Source of the DNA: Acidobacteriota bacterium
GTDB taxonomy: Bacteria; Acidobacteriota; Thermoanaerobaculia; Multivoradales; Multivoraceae
NCBI GenBank assembly: GCA_028877275.1
Contig: JAPPFP010000001.1
Location: 62,001-126,000, forward strand
Reading direction: 5' to 3'
Length of the DNA stretch: 64,000 nucleotides
Positions within the stretch are counted from its first letter, which is position 1. Every line of letters starts with the position of its first letter. Of this stretch, positions 35,401 through 43,096 are shown piece after piece. The notes beneath the pieces were generated by a model that ran no database searches, had not been told where the DNA came from, and was given only the letters and a program-made list of their open reading frames with translations. The translations under genes were made by a program, and so were the position numbers.

Positions 35401-36349
35401 GCAGCGCTCCGCAGGGCAACACGACCGCAAAGATCCAGCCCCCGGATCCGGGCAGCACGGCCAGCAGCAGGGAACCGAGCAGCGTGGTCAGGAAGACAAT
35501 CGGGCGTCGACCCCAGCGATCAGCCCAGGCGCCCGCGAAGACCGCCGTCAGAGCGCCTCCGAGCAGGAACAGCGCGCTGGCGGAACCCTGAGCCAGGGAG
35601 CTGTATCCCCGCTGGCTCAGCAGGAGGGGCAGAAACCCCATCGTTCCGAACATGGCCCAGGAGCGGCTGGCGAACACCAGACCGAGGAGAGCGATGACGC
35701 CGCCGCGGACAGGTCGCCGGCGGCCGGCCGGCACATCGGCGGCGCCGGTCTGATCCTCAGTCGGCTGCGAGGTTGCCGGCGCCGGGTGAAACCTGCGCGG
35801 CCCCATCGCGAAGACCATGAACAGCGGCACCGGCGCTGCGAGGAGCAGGAGCCAGTAGATCCCGTTCAGCCCCGCCCGATCGAGGGCCAGTCCGGCCAGG
35901 ACCGGCCCGGTCGTCAGCCCGAGTTGACCGCAGAAGAAGAAGATCGCGGTGAAGGTGGCCGAGCGGGCCAGGTTCACCGTGCTGGAGTGCATCACTCCCA
36001 ACGGATGAAAGGCGCCCGAAGCAACCGCAGCCAGCGCGAAGGGAATGAGAAACAGGACGAATCTCTGCGTCGCGGCGGCGGCCGCGACCGCCAGGCCCAT
36101 GCAGGCGAAGTTGAAGGCGACGCTGAACGGGCCCAGGAAGCGACTGCCGATCCGGTCGACCAGCCAGCCGAAGGCCGGCTGCGTGGTGCCGGCCAGGACC
36201 TGGAACAGACCCACCGCGAGCCCGATCTGGGCGGCGCTGAGACCGAGCGGCGCCTGCAGGAAAGCCAGCAGGACCGGTCCCATGCTGTTGAAGATGTCGA
36301 TGCCGAGGTGACCTACTGTCACCGCCGCGAAGATCCGCCGGCCGTTCAT
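32423..36349 (-). CDS. In-frame fusion: MFS permease followed by TonB-dependent-receptor-like protein
   Basis: This is one 1308-codon frame with two unrelated parts. Residues 1-390 form a 12-helix MFS permease, resembling the fosmidomycin-resistance group (AAVTVGHLGIDIFNSMGPVL at the start). Residues 396-423 look exactly like a signal peptide (AVLVAAVVGLSLVSPSPAMA, cleavage after 423). From 424 there is a carboxypeptidase-regulatory domain (INGQVRDAATDVPLPGAEI), a plug-like region (YRIDGQESALREP) and a long barrel ending in aromatic QF, as in outer-membrane receptors. Such parts belong in different membranes. A GTG at 35137 could start the receptor separately, but no clear ribosome site precedes it. 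The fusion may be processed, may be two genes with a lost stop, or may be an assembly error. Confidence 0.75.
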   Translation of the reverse strand: MNGRRIFAAVTVGHLGIDIFNSMGPVLLAFLQAPLGLSAAQIGLAVGLFQVLAGTTQPAFGWLVDRIGSRFLGPFSVAFNFACMGLAVAAAAATQRFVLFLIPFALAAVASGAFHPLGVMHSSTVNLARSATFTAIFFFCGQLGLTTGPVLAGLALDRAGLNGIYWLLLLAAPVPLFMVFAMGPRRFHPAPATSQPTEDQTGAADVPAGRRRPVRGGVIALLGLVFASRSWAMFGTMGFLPLLLSQRGYSSLAQGSASALFLLGGALTAVFAGAWADRWGRRPIVFLTTLLGSLLLAVLPGSGGWIFAVVLPCGALLGASHSILIVMAQELLPWRRGLASGTALGFLFATGGIATWGIGGLADRFELAAVLQAGAVVGLVSAFASLLLPKQEPTRLAAAPAVTAVLVAAVVGLSLVSPSPAMAGLNGEINGQVRDAATDVPLPGAEIRITGDQLHSTQTVRAGRGGSFRAPGLPPGDYYVEATLDGYATSVVENLILVAGGVLRVDFHMRAGSESALDLVSSPLLDVVTGSDGNVLAGDDLRQLPGAVAALNLDLASGLDALAPDIAVNGWPPGFANYRIDGQESALREPGSTAIDPRWVDQVRVWTMELAATMAGPHIDLVTRSGGTDWRVNGGWSTVEPLDNGERLALRLFAAGESPAGGRDRRRVEGDEATVFAGGPLRDKRARAFGGYSRSRTRGTESLFGAAAPMTWDETIEQSVGKLDWWAGSASNLTLKHHAGSGDLDGRRPALEVLPSLDGRENDRSRRQTTSLNVEWGVTDRLWLRVFGGRSDLIEDGDAWQDAGLYFAAPAHGRPAGWYEAAPAGRVRRAAERRNWAIEPSFFLFDHTLEIGIQDSRSSLELRRAEGSGRVLRFPGGAVDAWSGGPLGAAGLRQEKRALYVQDAWRVGGAFKRHLTLHAGLRAEEEEAGPLDLEFEDRTEPRLAFVWDVAGRGRWKVYGGAAWWHVDVLRPRAGRSDLDAVAALEGAGGFSGTRLDFARAAADPDLRPARVREIQLGTGYQFLPDVVVSARVSRRRLRDGIRLMPLVADGQIAPTLLTPGRGAGGELPQLEQDWWGAEFNANVGFSPSWRIHFSYLMSRLSGNHEAGGLGLEAGAFPGAHPVLAALDLCSSPVPCDVFDVTDDSRRLSLDREHQLSGWLVLSPGERWLMALVYRFRTGAAYVPRALTVRVDEAGRILSTGLTPLPRGRDAPLKSADLKRADLSLTYRVPLRSDHRRLSFFAEALNVFDQDAANQLWPLPWLDPVLAAPGRTDLLAAAAAQGARPDLRESLPAAFQASRRVRAGLRLQF

Positions 36350-36374
36350 CCGCCGGCTACCGCCGACCTGCTCC

Positions 36375-38159
36375 TCAGTGAGCGTCGCCGGGCGAGTCCG
36401 GCGCGCTGGCGCCGCCCCCTCGCCGCGGGTCCGCCACTCCGAGCAGGCCCGACTCCTCCACGAGAATCGCAGCGACGTCGCCGCTGAGTCCCCGGCCGAC
36501 CATCCGATGACCGCGCCGTTCGAGTTCCTCGACCACGTCGCCGGCGAGCCCCGCTTCTTCGTAGAAGATCTGATCCGGCCACGCCTGATGATGCACCCTC
36601 GGGCTTTCGACGGCCCGGTCGAGCGTCATGCCGTGGTCGATCACGTTCGAGATCGCGTGGTAGACCGAAGTGATGATCGTCGGACCGCCGGGCGTGCCGA
36701 CGACCATCATCAGCCGGCCCTCCGGATCGAGCACGATACTCGGGGTCATCGACGAGAGCATCCGCTTGCCGGGGGCGATCGCGTTGTTCTCGCCCTCGAC
36801 GAGACCGAACTGGTTCGGCCGGCCCGGTGACGCGGCGAAGTCGTCCATCTCGTTGTTCAGCAGGAAGCCCGCGCCCGTGACCGTGACGGCGTTGCCGTAG
36901 CCGCTGTTGATCGTCGTCGTTACGGACGCGGCGTTGCCCCAGCGATCGACGACGGAGTAGTGCGTCGTCTCGGTGCTCTCGGCCGGCGGCGCCACCTCGA
37001 CCGGCGGCAGCGGCGTCGCCCGTTCCTGATCGATCCGCGCGCGCAACCCGTCGGCGTAGTCCTGCGACTCGAACTGCTCGCGCGGAACGTCGACGAAGTC
37101 CGGATCGCCGACCAGGGTGTTCCGGTCCCGGAAGGCGAGACGCATCGTCTCCGCCTCCAGATGCACCAGGTCCGCGCTGCCGAACGGCGGCAGCGGATCC
37201 CAACCCTCGAGGACGTTCAGGATCAGGCCCAGGGTCAGACCGCCGGACGAAACCGGAGGCATCGAGTAGATCCTGTGCCCGCGATACTCGACCTCGACCG
37301 GCCCACGCCAGACCGGTGCGTAGCTCTCCAGGTCCTGGTGCGTGATCAGGCCGCCGCCGCGCTCCATTTCGGCGACGATCAGATCGGCGACGGCGCCGCC
37401 GTAAAAGCCGTCCGGCCCCTGCTCCGAGATCGCGGTCAGGGTCACGGCCAGGTCGGGCTGGGCGAGGAGGGAGCCGGGAGCCGGCGCCTCGCCGTCGACC
37501 AGGAACTGCGCGGCGCTGGCAGGGAACCGGCTGAGCCGGGGCGCCGCGCCGGCCAGGCTCCTGGAGCGGACTTCGTCGACCTCGTGGCCATGCGCCAGTT
37601 CGATCGCCGGCGCCACCAGGTCGGCCCAGGGCAGAGTGCCGTACTCGCCGTGCATCGCCCACAAACCGGCGACAGACCCAGGCACGCCGGCGGCAAGGTG
37701 CCCGATGACCACCGCCTCCGTGACCTTGCCCTCTCCGTCGAGGAACATGTCGCGGGTGGCGGCTGCCGGCGCCTTCTCGCGGAAGTCCAGGGCCCGCACT
37801 TCGCCCTCGCTCGGCCGGTAGACCAGGAACCCGCCACCGCCGATGTTGCCGGCGGCCGGCAGGACGACCGCCAGCGCGAAGCCCACCGCGACCGCGGCAT
37901 CGACCGCGTTGCCGCCACGCGCCAGGATCGCGGCGCCGACGTCGGAAGCGAGGCCGTGGCCGCTGACCACCATCCCGTCTTCGCCCCGGGCCGTCTGAGC
38001 GGCACCGTACAGCGACCAGGCGCCCGCCTCCTCCGGCGCCGCTTCCGGCGACGACATCGGCCCGCCGCAGGCCGATCCTAGCAGCAGGAGAGGGACGAGC
38101 AGCCAGCTCACCGTGCGGGGGGCCCGCGGGCGCCAGGCGGTGGTCGCGGGCCGACTCAT
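36375..38159 (-). CDS. ggt: Gamma-glutamyltransferase, lipoprotein
   Basis: The product is 594 residues. A lipoprotein signal ends at LLLLGSAC (Cys31). The N-terminal part has GNAVDAAVAVGFALAVVLP and GGGGFLVY. The autoprocessing and nucleophile motif TTHYSVVD has the catalytic Thr399, and GTPGGPTIITSV lies near the end. The enzyme cleaves gamma-glutamyl bonds such as that of glutathione and transfers or hydrolyses the glutamyl group in the periplasm. The start ATG directly precedes the basic signal-peptide region. It is divergent from the GCS2-type ligase gene (72 nt), so a gene that may make and one that may degrade gamma-glutamyl compounds are side by side. Confidence 0.95.
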   Translation of the reverse strand: MSRPATTAWRPRAPRTVSWLLVPLLLLGSACGGPMSSPEAAPEEAGAWSLYGAAQTARGEDGMVVSGHGLASDVGAAILARGGNAVDAAVAVGFALAVVLPAAGNIGGGGFLVYRPSEGEVRALDFREKAPAAATRDMFLDGEGKVTEAVVIGHLAAGVPGSVAGLWAMHGEYGTLPWADLVAPAIELAHGHEVDEVRSRSLAGAAPRLSRFPASAAQFLVDGEAPAPGSLLAQPDLAVTLTAISEQGPDGFYGGAVADLIVAEMERGGGLITHQDLESYAPVWRGPVEVEYRGHRIYSMPPVSSGGLTLGLILNVLEGWDPLPPFGSADLVHLEAETMRLAFRDRNTLVGDPDFVDVPREQFESQDYADGLRARIDQERATPLPPVEVAPPAESTETTHYSVVDRWGNAASVTTTINSGYGNAVTVTGAGFLLNNEMDDFAASPGRPNQFGLVEGENNAIAPGKRMLSSMTPSIVLDPEGRLMMVVGTPGGPTIITSVYHAISNVIDHGMTLDRAVESPRVHHQAWPDQIFYEEAGLAGDVVEELERRGHRMVGRGLSGDVAAILVEESGLLGVADPRRGGGASAPDSPGDAH

Positions 38160-38231
38160 GGCGGCGTTCACGGTATCAGAGCACCCCGGCGGGGATACGC
38201 TTGTGGCGTTCCCCACTCCAGGAGCGACCCA

Positions 38232-39341
38232 ATGAAGACGAGACTCCCCGAGCTGACGATCGGCATTGAGGAGGAGTACCAGATCATCGACCCCGAAACC
38301 CGGGAGTTGAAGCCCTTCATCCAGGAGTTCCTGGAGCAGGGACAGATCGTGCTCCAGGAGCAGATCAAGGCCGAACAATTGCAGTGCCAGGTCGAGGTCG
38401 GCAGCGAGGTCTGCCGCTCGATTGACGAGGCCCGCCAGGAACTCATCCGGCTGCGGCGCTCCATCGCGCACCTGGCGTCGCGGAACGGCCTCCGCATCGC
38501 GGCCGCCAGCACCCATCCCTTCTCCTCCTGGCAGGAACAGGACGTCACGGAGGCGGAGCGCTACGTCACGATGCAGGAGACGTTCGGCGACGTAGCGCGG
38601 CGTCTGCTGATCTTCGGCATGCACGTCCACGTCGGCATTCCCGACCGTAACCTGCGAATGGACATCATGGACCAGTCGCTCTACTTCCTTCCCCACCTGC
38701 TGGCGCTGTCGACCAGTTCGCCACTCTGGCAGGGGCGGGACACCGGGCTCAAGTCCTATCGGTCCGTGATCTTCGAGAGCCTGCCGCGCTCCGGCCTGCC
38801 GCCTTCGCTCCGGTCCTACGCCGAGTACGAGCGGCTGGTCGACGTCCTGGTGCAGACGAAATGCATCGAGGAGCCGACCCAAATCTGGTGGGACGTCCGG
38901 CCCCATCCCAAGTTCCCGACGATCGAGTTTCGCGTCTGCGATGTGTGCACGAAGATCGACGAGGCGCTGTGCCTCACCGCGCTTCTGATGGCGATCGTCG
39001 GCAAGCTGATCCGCCTCCGCCGCAACAACCAGGCCTGGCGGCGCTATCCACGGCACCTCATCTACGAGAACAAGTGGCGCGCCATGCGCTACGGCATCGA
39101 CGGCAAGCTGATCGACTTCGGCAAGGGCGAGGAAGTCCCCCTCCGCTTCCTCACGCTCGAGCTCCTCGACTTCGTCGACGATGTGCTGGACGATCTGAAC
39201 ATCCGCAAGGAAGCCGAGTACGTCCACACGATCCTCGCCGAAGGCACCAGCGCCGACCGCCAGATCGCCCGCGCCGAAGAGGGCGACCTCCACGCCGTCG
39301 TCGACGGCCTCATCGAAGAGACCCGCGAAGGCTGCGACTGA
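38232..39341 (+). CDS. Carboxylate-amine ligase of the glutamate-cysteine ligase 2 family (YbdK-like)
   Basis: The product is 369 residues. The N-terminus ELTIGIEEEYQIID, the HPFSSWQEQD segment and FGMHVHVGI are standard for the GCS2/YbdK family, which forms gamma-glutamyl bonds with ATP. E. coli YbdK has only weak glutamate-cysteine ligase activity, so a glutathione-pathway role is plausible but not proven. IEFRVCDVCTKIDEAL carries further active-site residues. The start ATG follows a GGAGCGACCCA stretch as ribosome site. The neighbouring divergent gene encodes gamma-glutamyltransferase. Confidence 0.9.
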   Translation: MKTRLPELTIGIEEEYQIIDPETRELKPFIQEFLEQGQIVLQEQIKAEQLQCQVEVGSEVCRSIDEARQELIRLRRSIAHLASRNGLRIAAASTHPFSSWQEQDVTEAERYVTMQETFGDVARRLLIFGMHVHVGIPDRNLRMDIMDQSLYFLPHLLALSTSSPLWQGRDTGLKSYRSVIFESLPRSGLPPSLRSYAEYERLVDVLVQTKCIEEPTQIWWDVRPHPKFPTIEFRVCDVCTKIDEALCLTALLMAIVGKLIRLRRNNQAWRRYPRHLIYENKWRAMRYGIDGKLIDFGKGEEVPLRFLTLELLDFVDDVLDDLNIRKEAEYVHTILAEGTSADRQIARAEEGDLHAVVDGLIEETREGCD

Positions 39342-39358
39342 TCGTTGGTGACCCGTCT

Positions 39359-39531
39359 GCGGCTCGGTCCGGAGGGGAGGGTCCCGGACGGACGCTCACC
39401 CCCTCTTGGTGAGTGGAGGGATGGGGGTTCGCTTCGGTCGACTTCGCTCCGACTCGATGTCGGTTGATGCAGCAACGTGGGCAGTCGCTCGTCTCTAGCC
39501 CGCCGGGACCCTCCCCTCCGGACCGAGCCGC
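39359..39531 (+). repeat. Long-arm hairpin element, copy B
   Basis: A 29-bp perfect inverted repeat: left arm 39359-39387 (GCGGCTCGGTCCGGAGGGGA...), right arm 39503-39531. The loop is 115 nt and contains GGGCAGTCGCTCG (39479-39491), the same motif as in copy A, and a GGGGGTTCGCTTCGGTCG stretch. The arms differ from copy A at many positions, yet every difference is matched on the other arm. Confidence 0.85.
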
Positions 39532-39550
39532 GAACTAGACGTCGTTGCAC

Positions 39551-39619
39551 ACTGGGTGCGCCGGCGCCCCCGCCGGCTGCCGCCACAGGCGGCCAGAAAG
39601 ACGCGCCGCGAAGCGGCGA
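39551..39619 (+). repeat. Three-hairpin repeat unit, copy R4
   Basis: It starts ACTGGGTGCGCCGGCG. Its hairpins are GCCGGCG-CCCC-CGCCGGC, GCCGCC-ACA-GGCGGC and GCCGC-GAA-GCGGC. It lies 19 nt after hairpin element B in the same orientation, repeating the A-R1 arrangement. Confidence 0.8.
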
Positions 39620-39634
39620 CCGCATTGGCGGACC

Positions 39635-40765
39635 CTAGAGAGAGTCCTGGGGTGTGCCGCGCGACGGCCGAGCCATGAACAGCGGAACCACTGCGAGGAG
39701 GGAGAAGAAGAGGAGAGCAGGCGCGAGAAAGCCAGGCCAGATCCAGATCCTGTTGCCGCCCGCAGCACTCTCGTACGTCGGGACGGGAACCGCGCCCTCC
39801 TGCTGCAGCCGCCGGACCCGGTCCGGCGGAAAGGCGTGGCGCAGGTTGCCGTCGGGATTCCGGACTTCCTCCAGCACGGCCGGGTAGTAGCGGTTCAGGA
39901 TTGCCTGTTCGGCCGCGGCGGTCGGCCAGTCCTCCGCGTCGAAGGCCTCGTTGCGGGCCTGGACGTGCCACGCGGCCTCGGACAGGAAGTGGTCCTCGAT
40001 GTGCCAGGGCTGGAAGGGTGGCGTCGGCGGCTGCTTCGCGGGCCAGCGCGCCCGGCGGTCCTGGTTCAGGCTCTCGAGCCGCTCGGCGCTGTAGTAGCTG
40101 CGGAAGCTCCCGAGTTCCGGGTCGCTGATCCGGTGGCCGAGGTTCGTCAGGTCGACGAGCCCCATCGACATGACGACCAAGCCGACCCAAAGCGCGGCGA
40201 TCGTCCGCCGCTCCGCGGGGGCGGGCGCCCGAGTATCGAATCCGAACAGTCCCGCCCCAAACACGACCCCGCAGCCGGCGGCCGAGGCGTTCAGCAGGCA
40301 GTCGTAGAAGTCGCCGGCCCGAACCCAGACCAGCCACTGGATGAACTCGTCGGCGAGCCCGACGAGCGAAGTCAGTACCGCCGCCGAGAGGGCGGCCGCG
40401 ATCGCCGAACGGCCGCTACGGAGGAGGGCCCGGTAGAGCAGCAGAGCGACGACTCCGTAGAGCACAAGGTGCATCCGCTCCAGGGCGGATTCCTCCGGAC
40501 GTCCGCGAGCGAGTGCCGTCGCCTGCACGATGGCCCAGAGCGCCCCGACACCGAGTGCGGCGTAGTTGCTCCACCGGAGTCGCCGCGCCGAGCGGACGAT
40601 CCACACAACGAACGCCGCCGCAACGCCCCAGAACAGGATCGTCGGCACGATCACCAGAAGCGAACGGTCGACATCCTCCTGAATCCACCGGGTCAGGCGA
40701 CCCAGGAAGGGCGCCGAACCGACGATCCAGAGGGCGATCAGGGAAGGTGCCGCGAAACGGCGCAT
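39635..40765 (-). CDS. VanZ-like membrane protein with C-terminal hydrophilic domain
   Basis: The product is 376 residues. About six membrane helices fill the first 220 residues. MHLVLYGVVALLLYRAL followed by GLADEFIQWLVWVRAGDFYDCLLNASAA matches the VanZ-like pattern (DExxQ ... gDxxDxxxN). From about residue 220 to 340 there is a soluble domain of unknown kind (HIEDHFLSEAAWHVQARNEA), then a last helix. VanZ relatives are linked to glycopeptide resistance or cell-envelope functions, but most have no proven role. It is divergent from the sterol methyltransferase gene. Confidence 0.75.
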   Translation of the reverse strand: MRRFAAPSLIALWIVGSAPFLGRLTRWIQEDVDRSLLVIVPTILFWGVAAAFVVWIVRSARRLRWSNYAALGVGALWAIVQATALARGRPEESALERMHLVLYGVVALLLYRALLRSGRSAIAAALSAAVLTSLVGLADEFIQWLVWVRAGDFYDCLLNASAAGCGVVFGAGLFGFDTRAPAPAERRTIAALWVGLVVMSMGLVDLTNLGHRISDPELGSFRSYYSAERLESLNQDRRARWPAKQPPTPPFQPWHIEDHFLSEAAWHVQARNEAFDAEDWPTAAAEQAILNRYYPAVLEEVRNPDGNLRHAFPPDRVRRLQQEGAVPVPTYESAAGGNRIWIWPGFLAPALLFFSLLAVVPLFMARPSRGTPQDSL

Positions 40766-40850
40766 TGGGGGGACGGACGCTAGCAGCCTGGTGTCGACAG
40801 GCGTGTAGGCTCATGGCAGGAGGCAGGAAGAGGTAATCGGGAGGGAGCAC

Positions 40851-41924
40851 ATGGCAGAGCCAGCGCGAATCGACGTCCACCGCACGGAAGGAGCCCCGCA
40901 TCGTCGTCCCGTCTCGGCGAACAGCGGCGGCGACCTGAGAGAGGCGCTCGACGATTTCCTCGAACTGAAGGAGATGGTCGCGGCCCGGGAGGGTGATCGA
41001 GCCCTTCACGACCAGCCGCAGATGGTGAGTCGCTTCTACGATGTCGTCACCAAGTTCTACGAGTACGGCTGGGGCCAGTCGTTCCACTTCTCCCCCCGCC
41101 GTTCCGGGGAGGGCCTGCTGGCGGCGCAACGCCGACATGAGACCGGCGTCGGCGAACTCCTGGCCCTCGGGCCTGGGTCGAGAGTCGCCGACATTGGCTG
41201 CGGTGTCGCCGGGCCGCTGGTCACGATAGCGAAGGCCACCGGCGCAAGCATCACCGGGATCAACCTCAACGCGTACCAGATCGCTAGAGGCCAGCGATCG
41301 CTACGCCGCGCCGGCCTTCACGAAACGTGCGGTTTCCTGCTCGCCAGCTACATGGACGTGCCGCTCGACGACGGCTACTTCGATGCCGCGTACTCGTTCG
41401 AATCGACCTGCCACGCGCCCGACAAGGCTCTCTGCTTCGAAGAGCTCTATCGGCTGCTCAGGCCGGGGGGCGAGCTTGCCCTGATCGACTGGTGCCTGAC
41501 CGAGGACTTCGACGAGCACGACCCGGTCCATCGCGACATCCGGGACCGACTCGAGTTCGGAAACGCGACACCCAACCTGCTCACGACGTCCAGCCAACTC
41601 GACCTCGTTCGGGCCGTCGGTTTCGAGATTCTCTCGAGCTGTGACCAGGCGCTCGAATGCGACCCGGACACTCCCTGGTACCGGTCGCTCCAGGGCCGCG
41701 ACCTCTCGCTCGCGTCACTCGGGCGGATTCCCGCCGGCCGGTGGTTCACCGCCAGGGCGACCAGTCTGCTGGAGCTGCTGCGCATCGCGCCCGCCGGCAC
41801 CGGCGAGGCCGCCCGCATCCTCAACGTCGCGGCCGACTCCCTCGTCGAGGCAGGCGTCGCCGGGATCTTCACGCCGTCCTTCCTGATCCACGCGCGCAAA
41901 CCGGGCGGCTCGGTCTCTTCATAG
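40851..41924 (+). CDS. Sterol C24-methyltransferase (SMT/Erg6-like)
   Basis: This is a 357-residue SAM-dependent methyltransferase. The sterol-methyltransferase region FYEYGWGQSFHFSPR (residues 69-83) corresponds to the FYLYGWGxSFHF motif of Erg6. SAM motif I is VADIGCGVAGP (112-122), and YSFESTCHAPDKALCFEE (181-198) mirrors the YxIEATCHAP motif of sterol methyltransferases. A C-terminal domain of about 100 residues follows, as in that family. The eukaryotic enzyme methylates C24 of a sterol side chain. The ribosome site GGGAGG precedes the ATG. The Rieske oxygenase gene follows 16 nt later, so the pair is an operon acting on sterols or similar triterpenoids (inference). Confidence 0.85.
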   Translation: MAEPARIDVHRTEGAPHRRPVSANSGGDLREALDDFLELKEMVAAREGDRALHDQPQMVSRFYDVVTKFYEYGWGQSFHFSPRRSGEGLLAAQRRHETGVGELLALGPGSRVADIGCGVAGPLVTIAKATGASITGINLNAYQIARGQRSLRRAGLHETCGFLLASYMDVPLDDGYFDAAYSFESTCHAPDKALCFEELYRLLRPGGELALIDWCLTEDFDEHDPVHRDIRDRLEFGNATPNLLTTSSQLDLVRAVGFEILSSCDQALECDPDTPWYRSLQGRDLSLASLGRIPAGRWFTARATSLLELLRIAPAGTGEAARILNVAADSLVEAGVAGIFTPSFLIHARKPGGSVSS

Positions 41925-41940
41925 CGGCTGGAGGTCCACC

Positions 41941-43095
41941 ATGGGCTCCAGGACTCGCCGTTCGCGGCATCGGGAACCGCCGACATCGGACGACCTGCGT
42001 CTCGCCAGCTATCCCCATCCCTATCCGGACGGCTGGTATCGGCTGATGACCTCGAAGTCACTCCGGCGCGGGCAGCTCCGCTACCTGGAGTGCCTCGGCC
42101 GCGCCCTGGTCGTGTGGCGGAGCGAAGACGCCGACGACGTGCACGCCATGCAGGCGTCCTGCCCCCACCTGGGCGCCAACCTCCGGCACGGCCGCGTCCA
42201 AGAGAACCGCATCGAGTGTCCGTTCCACAACTGGCAGTTCACCGGCGACGGCCGGGCGGCCCGCGTGCCCTACAGCGACAGCGTGCCGTCCCGCGTCGCG
42301 GCCGAGAGCTTTCCGGTACAGGACGTGCATGGGCAGATCTTCATGTATCACCGAAGCGGCGGCGCCAAACAGCAGGCGGGCGACGAGGTGCCGTATCCCG
42401 TCCCGCGGCTCCCGGAAGTCGACGACGGGAGGTTCGTTTTCCGCGGGCACTACGACGCCGGCCGCGTCCACATGCACATCATCGAGTTCGTCGAGAACGC
42501 AGCCGACTTTGCCCACTTCAGCTACATCCACGAGCGGATGAACGTTCCGTGGACGCAGATCCCGGTCCCCGGCGTAGCGATCGAGCACATCCCCGGCGTG
42601 GAGTTCCCCGAGGACCGGCCGTGGACGATGCACTTCCTCGACGAGGCCGTGCTCAAGTTCCGCGGCCGTCCTCTCGAACGGACACGGACGAGGGCTCGGG
42701 CAACGTTCACCGGCGCCGCCAGCGTCGTGAACTTCAGGTTCTTCATTCCCGACACCGGCGAGATCGACCTCTGTCAGACCCACCTTCCGATCTCGCCTCT
42801 CGAGCAGCAGGTCGACTTTCGCTGGTTCGCCGACCGAAAGGTCCCGCGGCTGCTGGCCTGGTACGTCGTCGGCAACTGGATCTCCCAGTGGCGCCACGAC
42901 ATCCGGATCTGGGAGAACAAGACCTATCTCGACCACCCGACCCTCTGCCGCGACGACGGGCCCGTGGTCCGCATGCGGCGCTGGTATCGGCAGTTCTTCC
43001 CGGACCCACAACCGGCGGGGAAGCCGCCCGGGATGCCGCAGCGGACGCCGAGCGAGCGTGCTGAAGGCCGGCTGGTCGGTGCAGTCTCCAACTGA
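41941..43095 (+). CDS. Rieske oxygenase resembling cholesterol 7-desaturase (DAF-36/Neverland type)
   Basis: The product is 384 residues. It begins with YPHPYPDGWYRL, then the Rieske cluster CPH (Cys74, His76) and CPFH (Cys93, His96). The mononuclear iron site is ENAADFAHFSYIH (Asp189, His192, His197). The order and spacing, and phrases such as CPHLGANL and IECPFHNWQFTGDGR, fit the DAF-36/Neverland/Des7 group that introduces the C7-C8 double bond in cholesterol. The bacterial 3-ketosteroid 9-alpha-hydroxylase KshA is a more distant relative. Unlike animal enzymes it has no obvious membrane helix at the N-terminus. A ribosome site GGAGG precedes the ATG. The electron-donor reductase is not in the window. 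Confidence 0.82.
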   Translation: MGSRTRRSRHREPPTSDDLRLASYPHPYPDGWYRLMTSKSLRRGQLRYLECLGRALVVWRSEDADDVHAMQASCPHLGANLRHGRVQENRIECPFHNWQFTGDGRAARVPYSDSVPSRVAAESFPVQDVHGQIFMYHRSGGAKQQAGDEVPYPVPRLPEVDDGRFVFRGHYDAGRVHMHIIEFVENAADFAHFSYIHERMNVPWTQIPVPGVAIEHIPGVEFPEDRPWTMHFLDEAVLKFRGRPLERTRTRARATFTGAASVVNFRFFIPDTGEIDLCQTHLPISPLEQQVDFRWFADRKVPRLLAWYVVGNWISQWRHDIRIWENKTYLDHPTLCRDDGPVVRMRRWYRQFFPDPQPAGKPPGMPQRTPSERAEGRLVGAVSN

Positions 43096-43096
43096 C

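Larger units (their letters stand above)
39342..39634. other. Non-coding stretch with hairpin element B and repeat R4
   Basis: This 293-bp gap between convergent genes is filled almost entirely by the long-arm hairpin (39359-39531) and a full three-hairpin repeat unit (39551-39619). I see nothing else in it. Confidence 0.8.
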
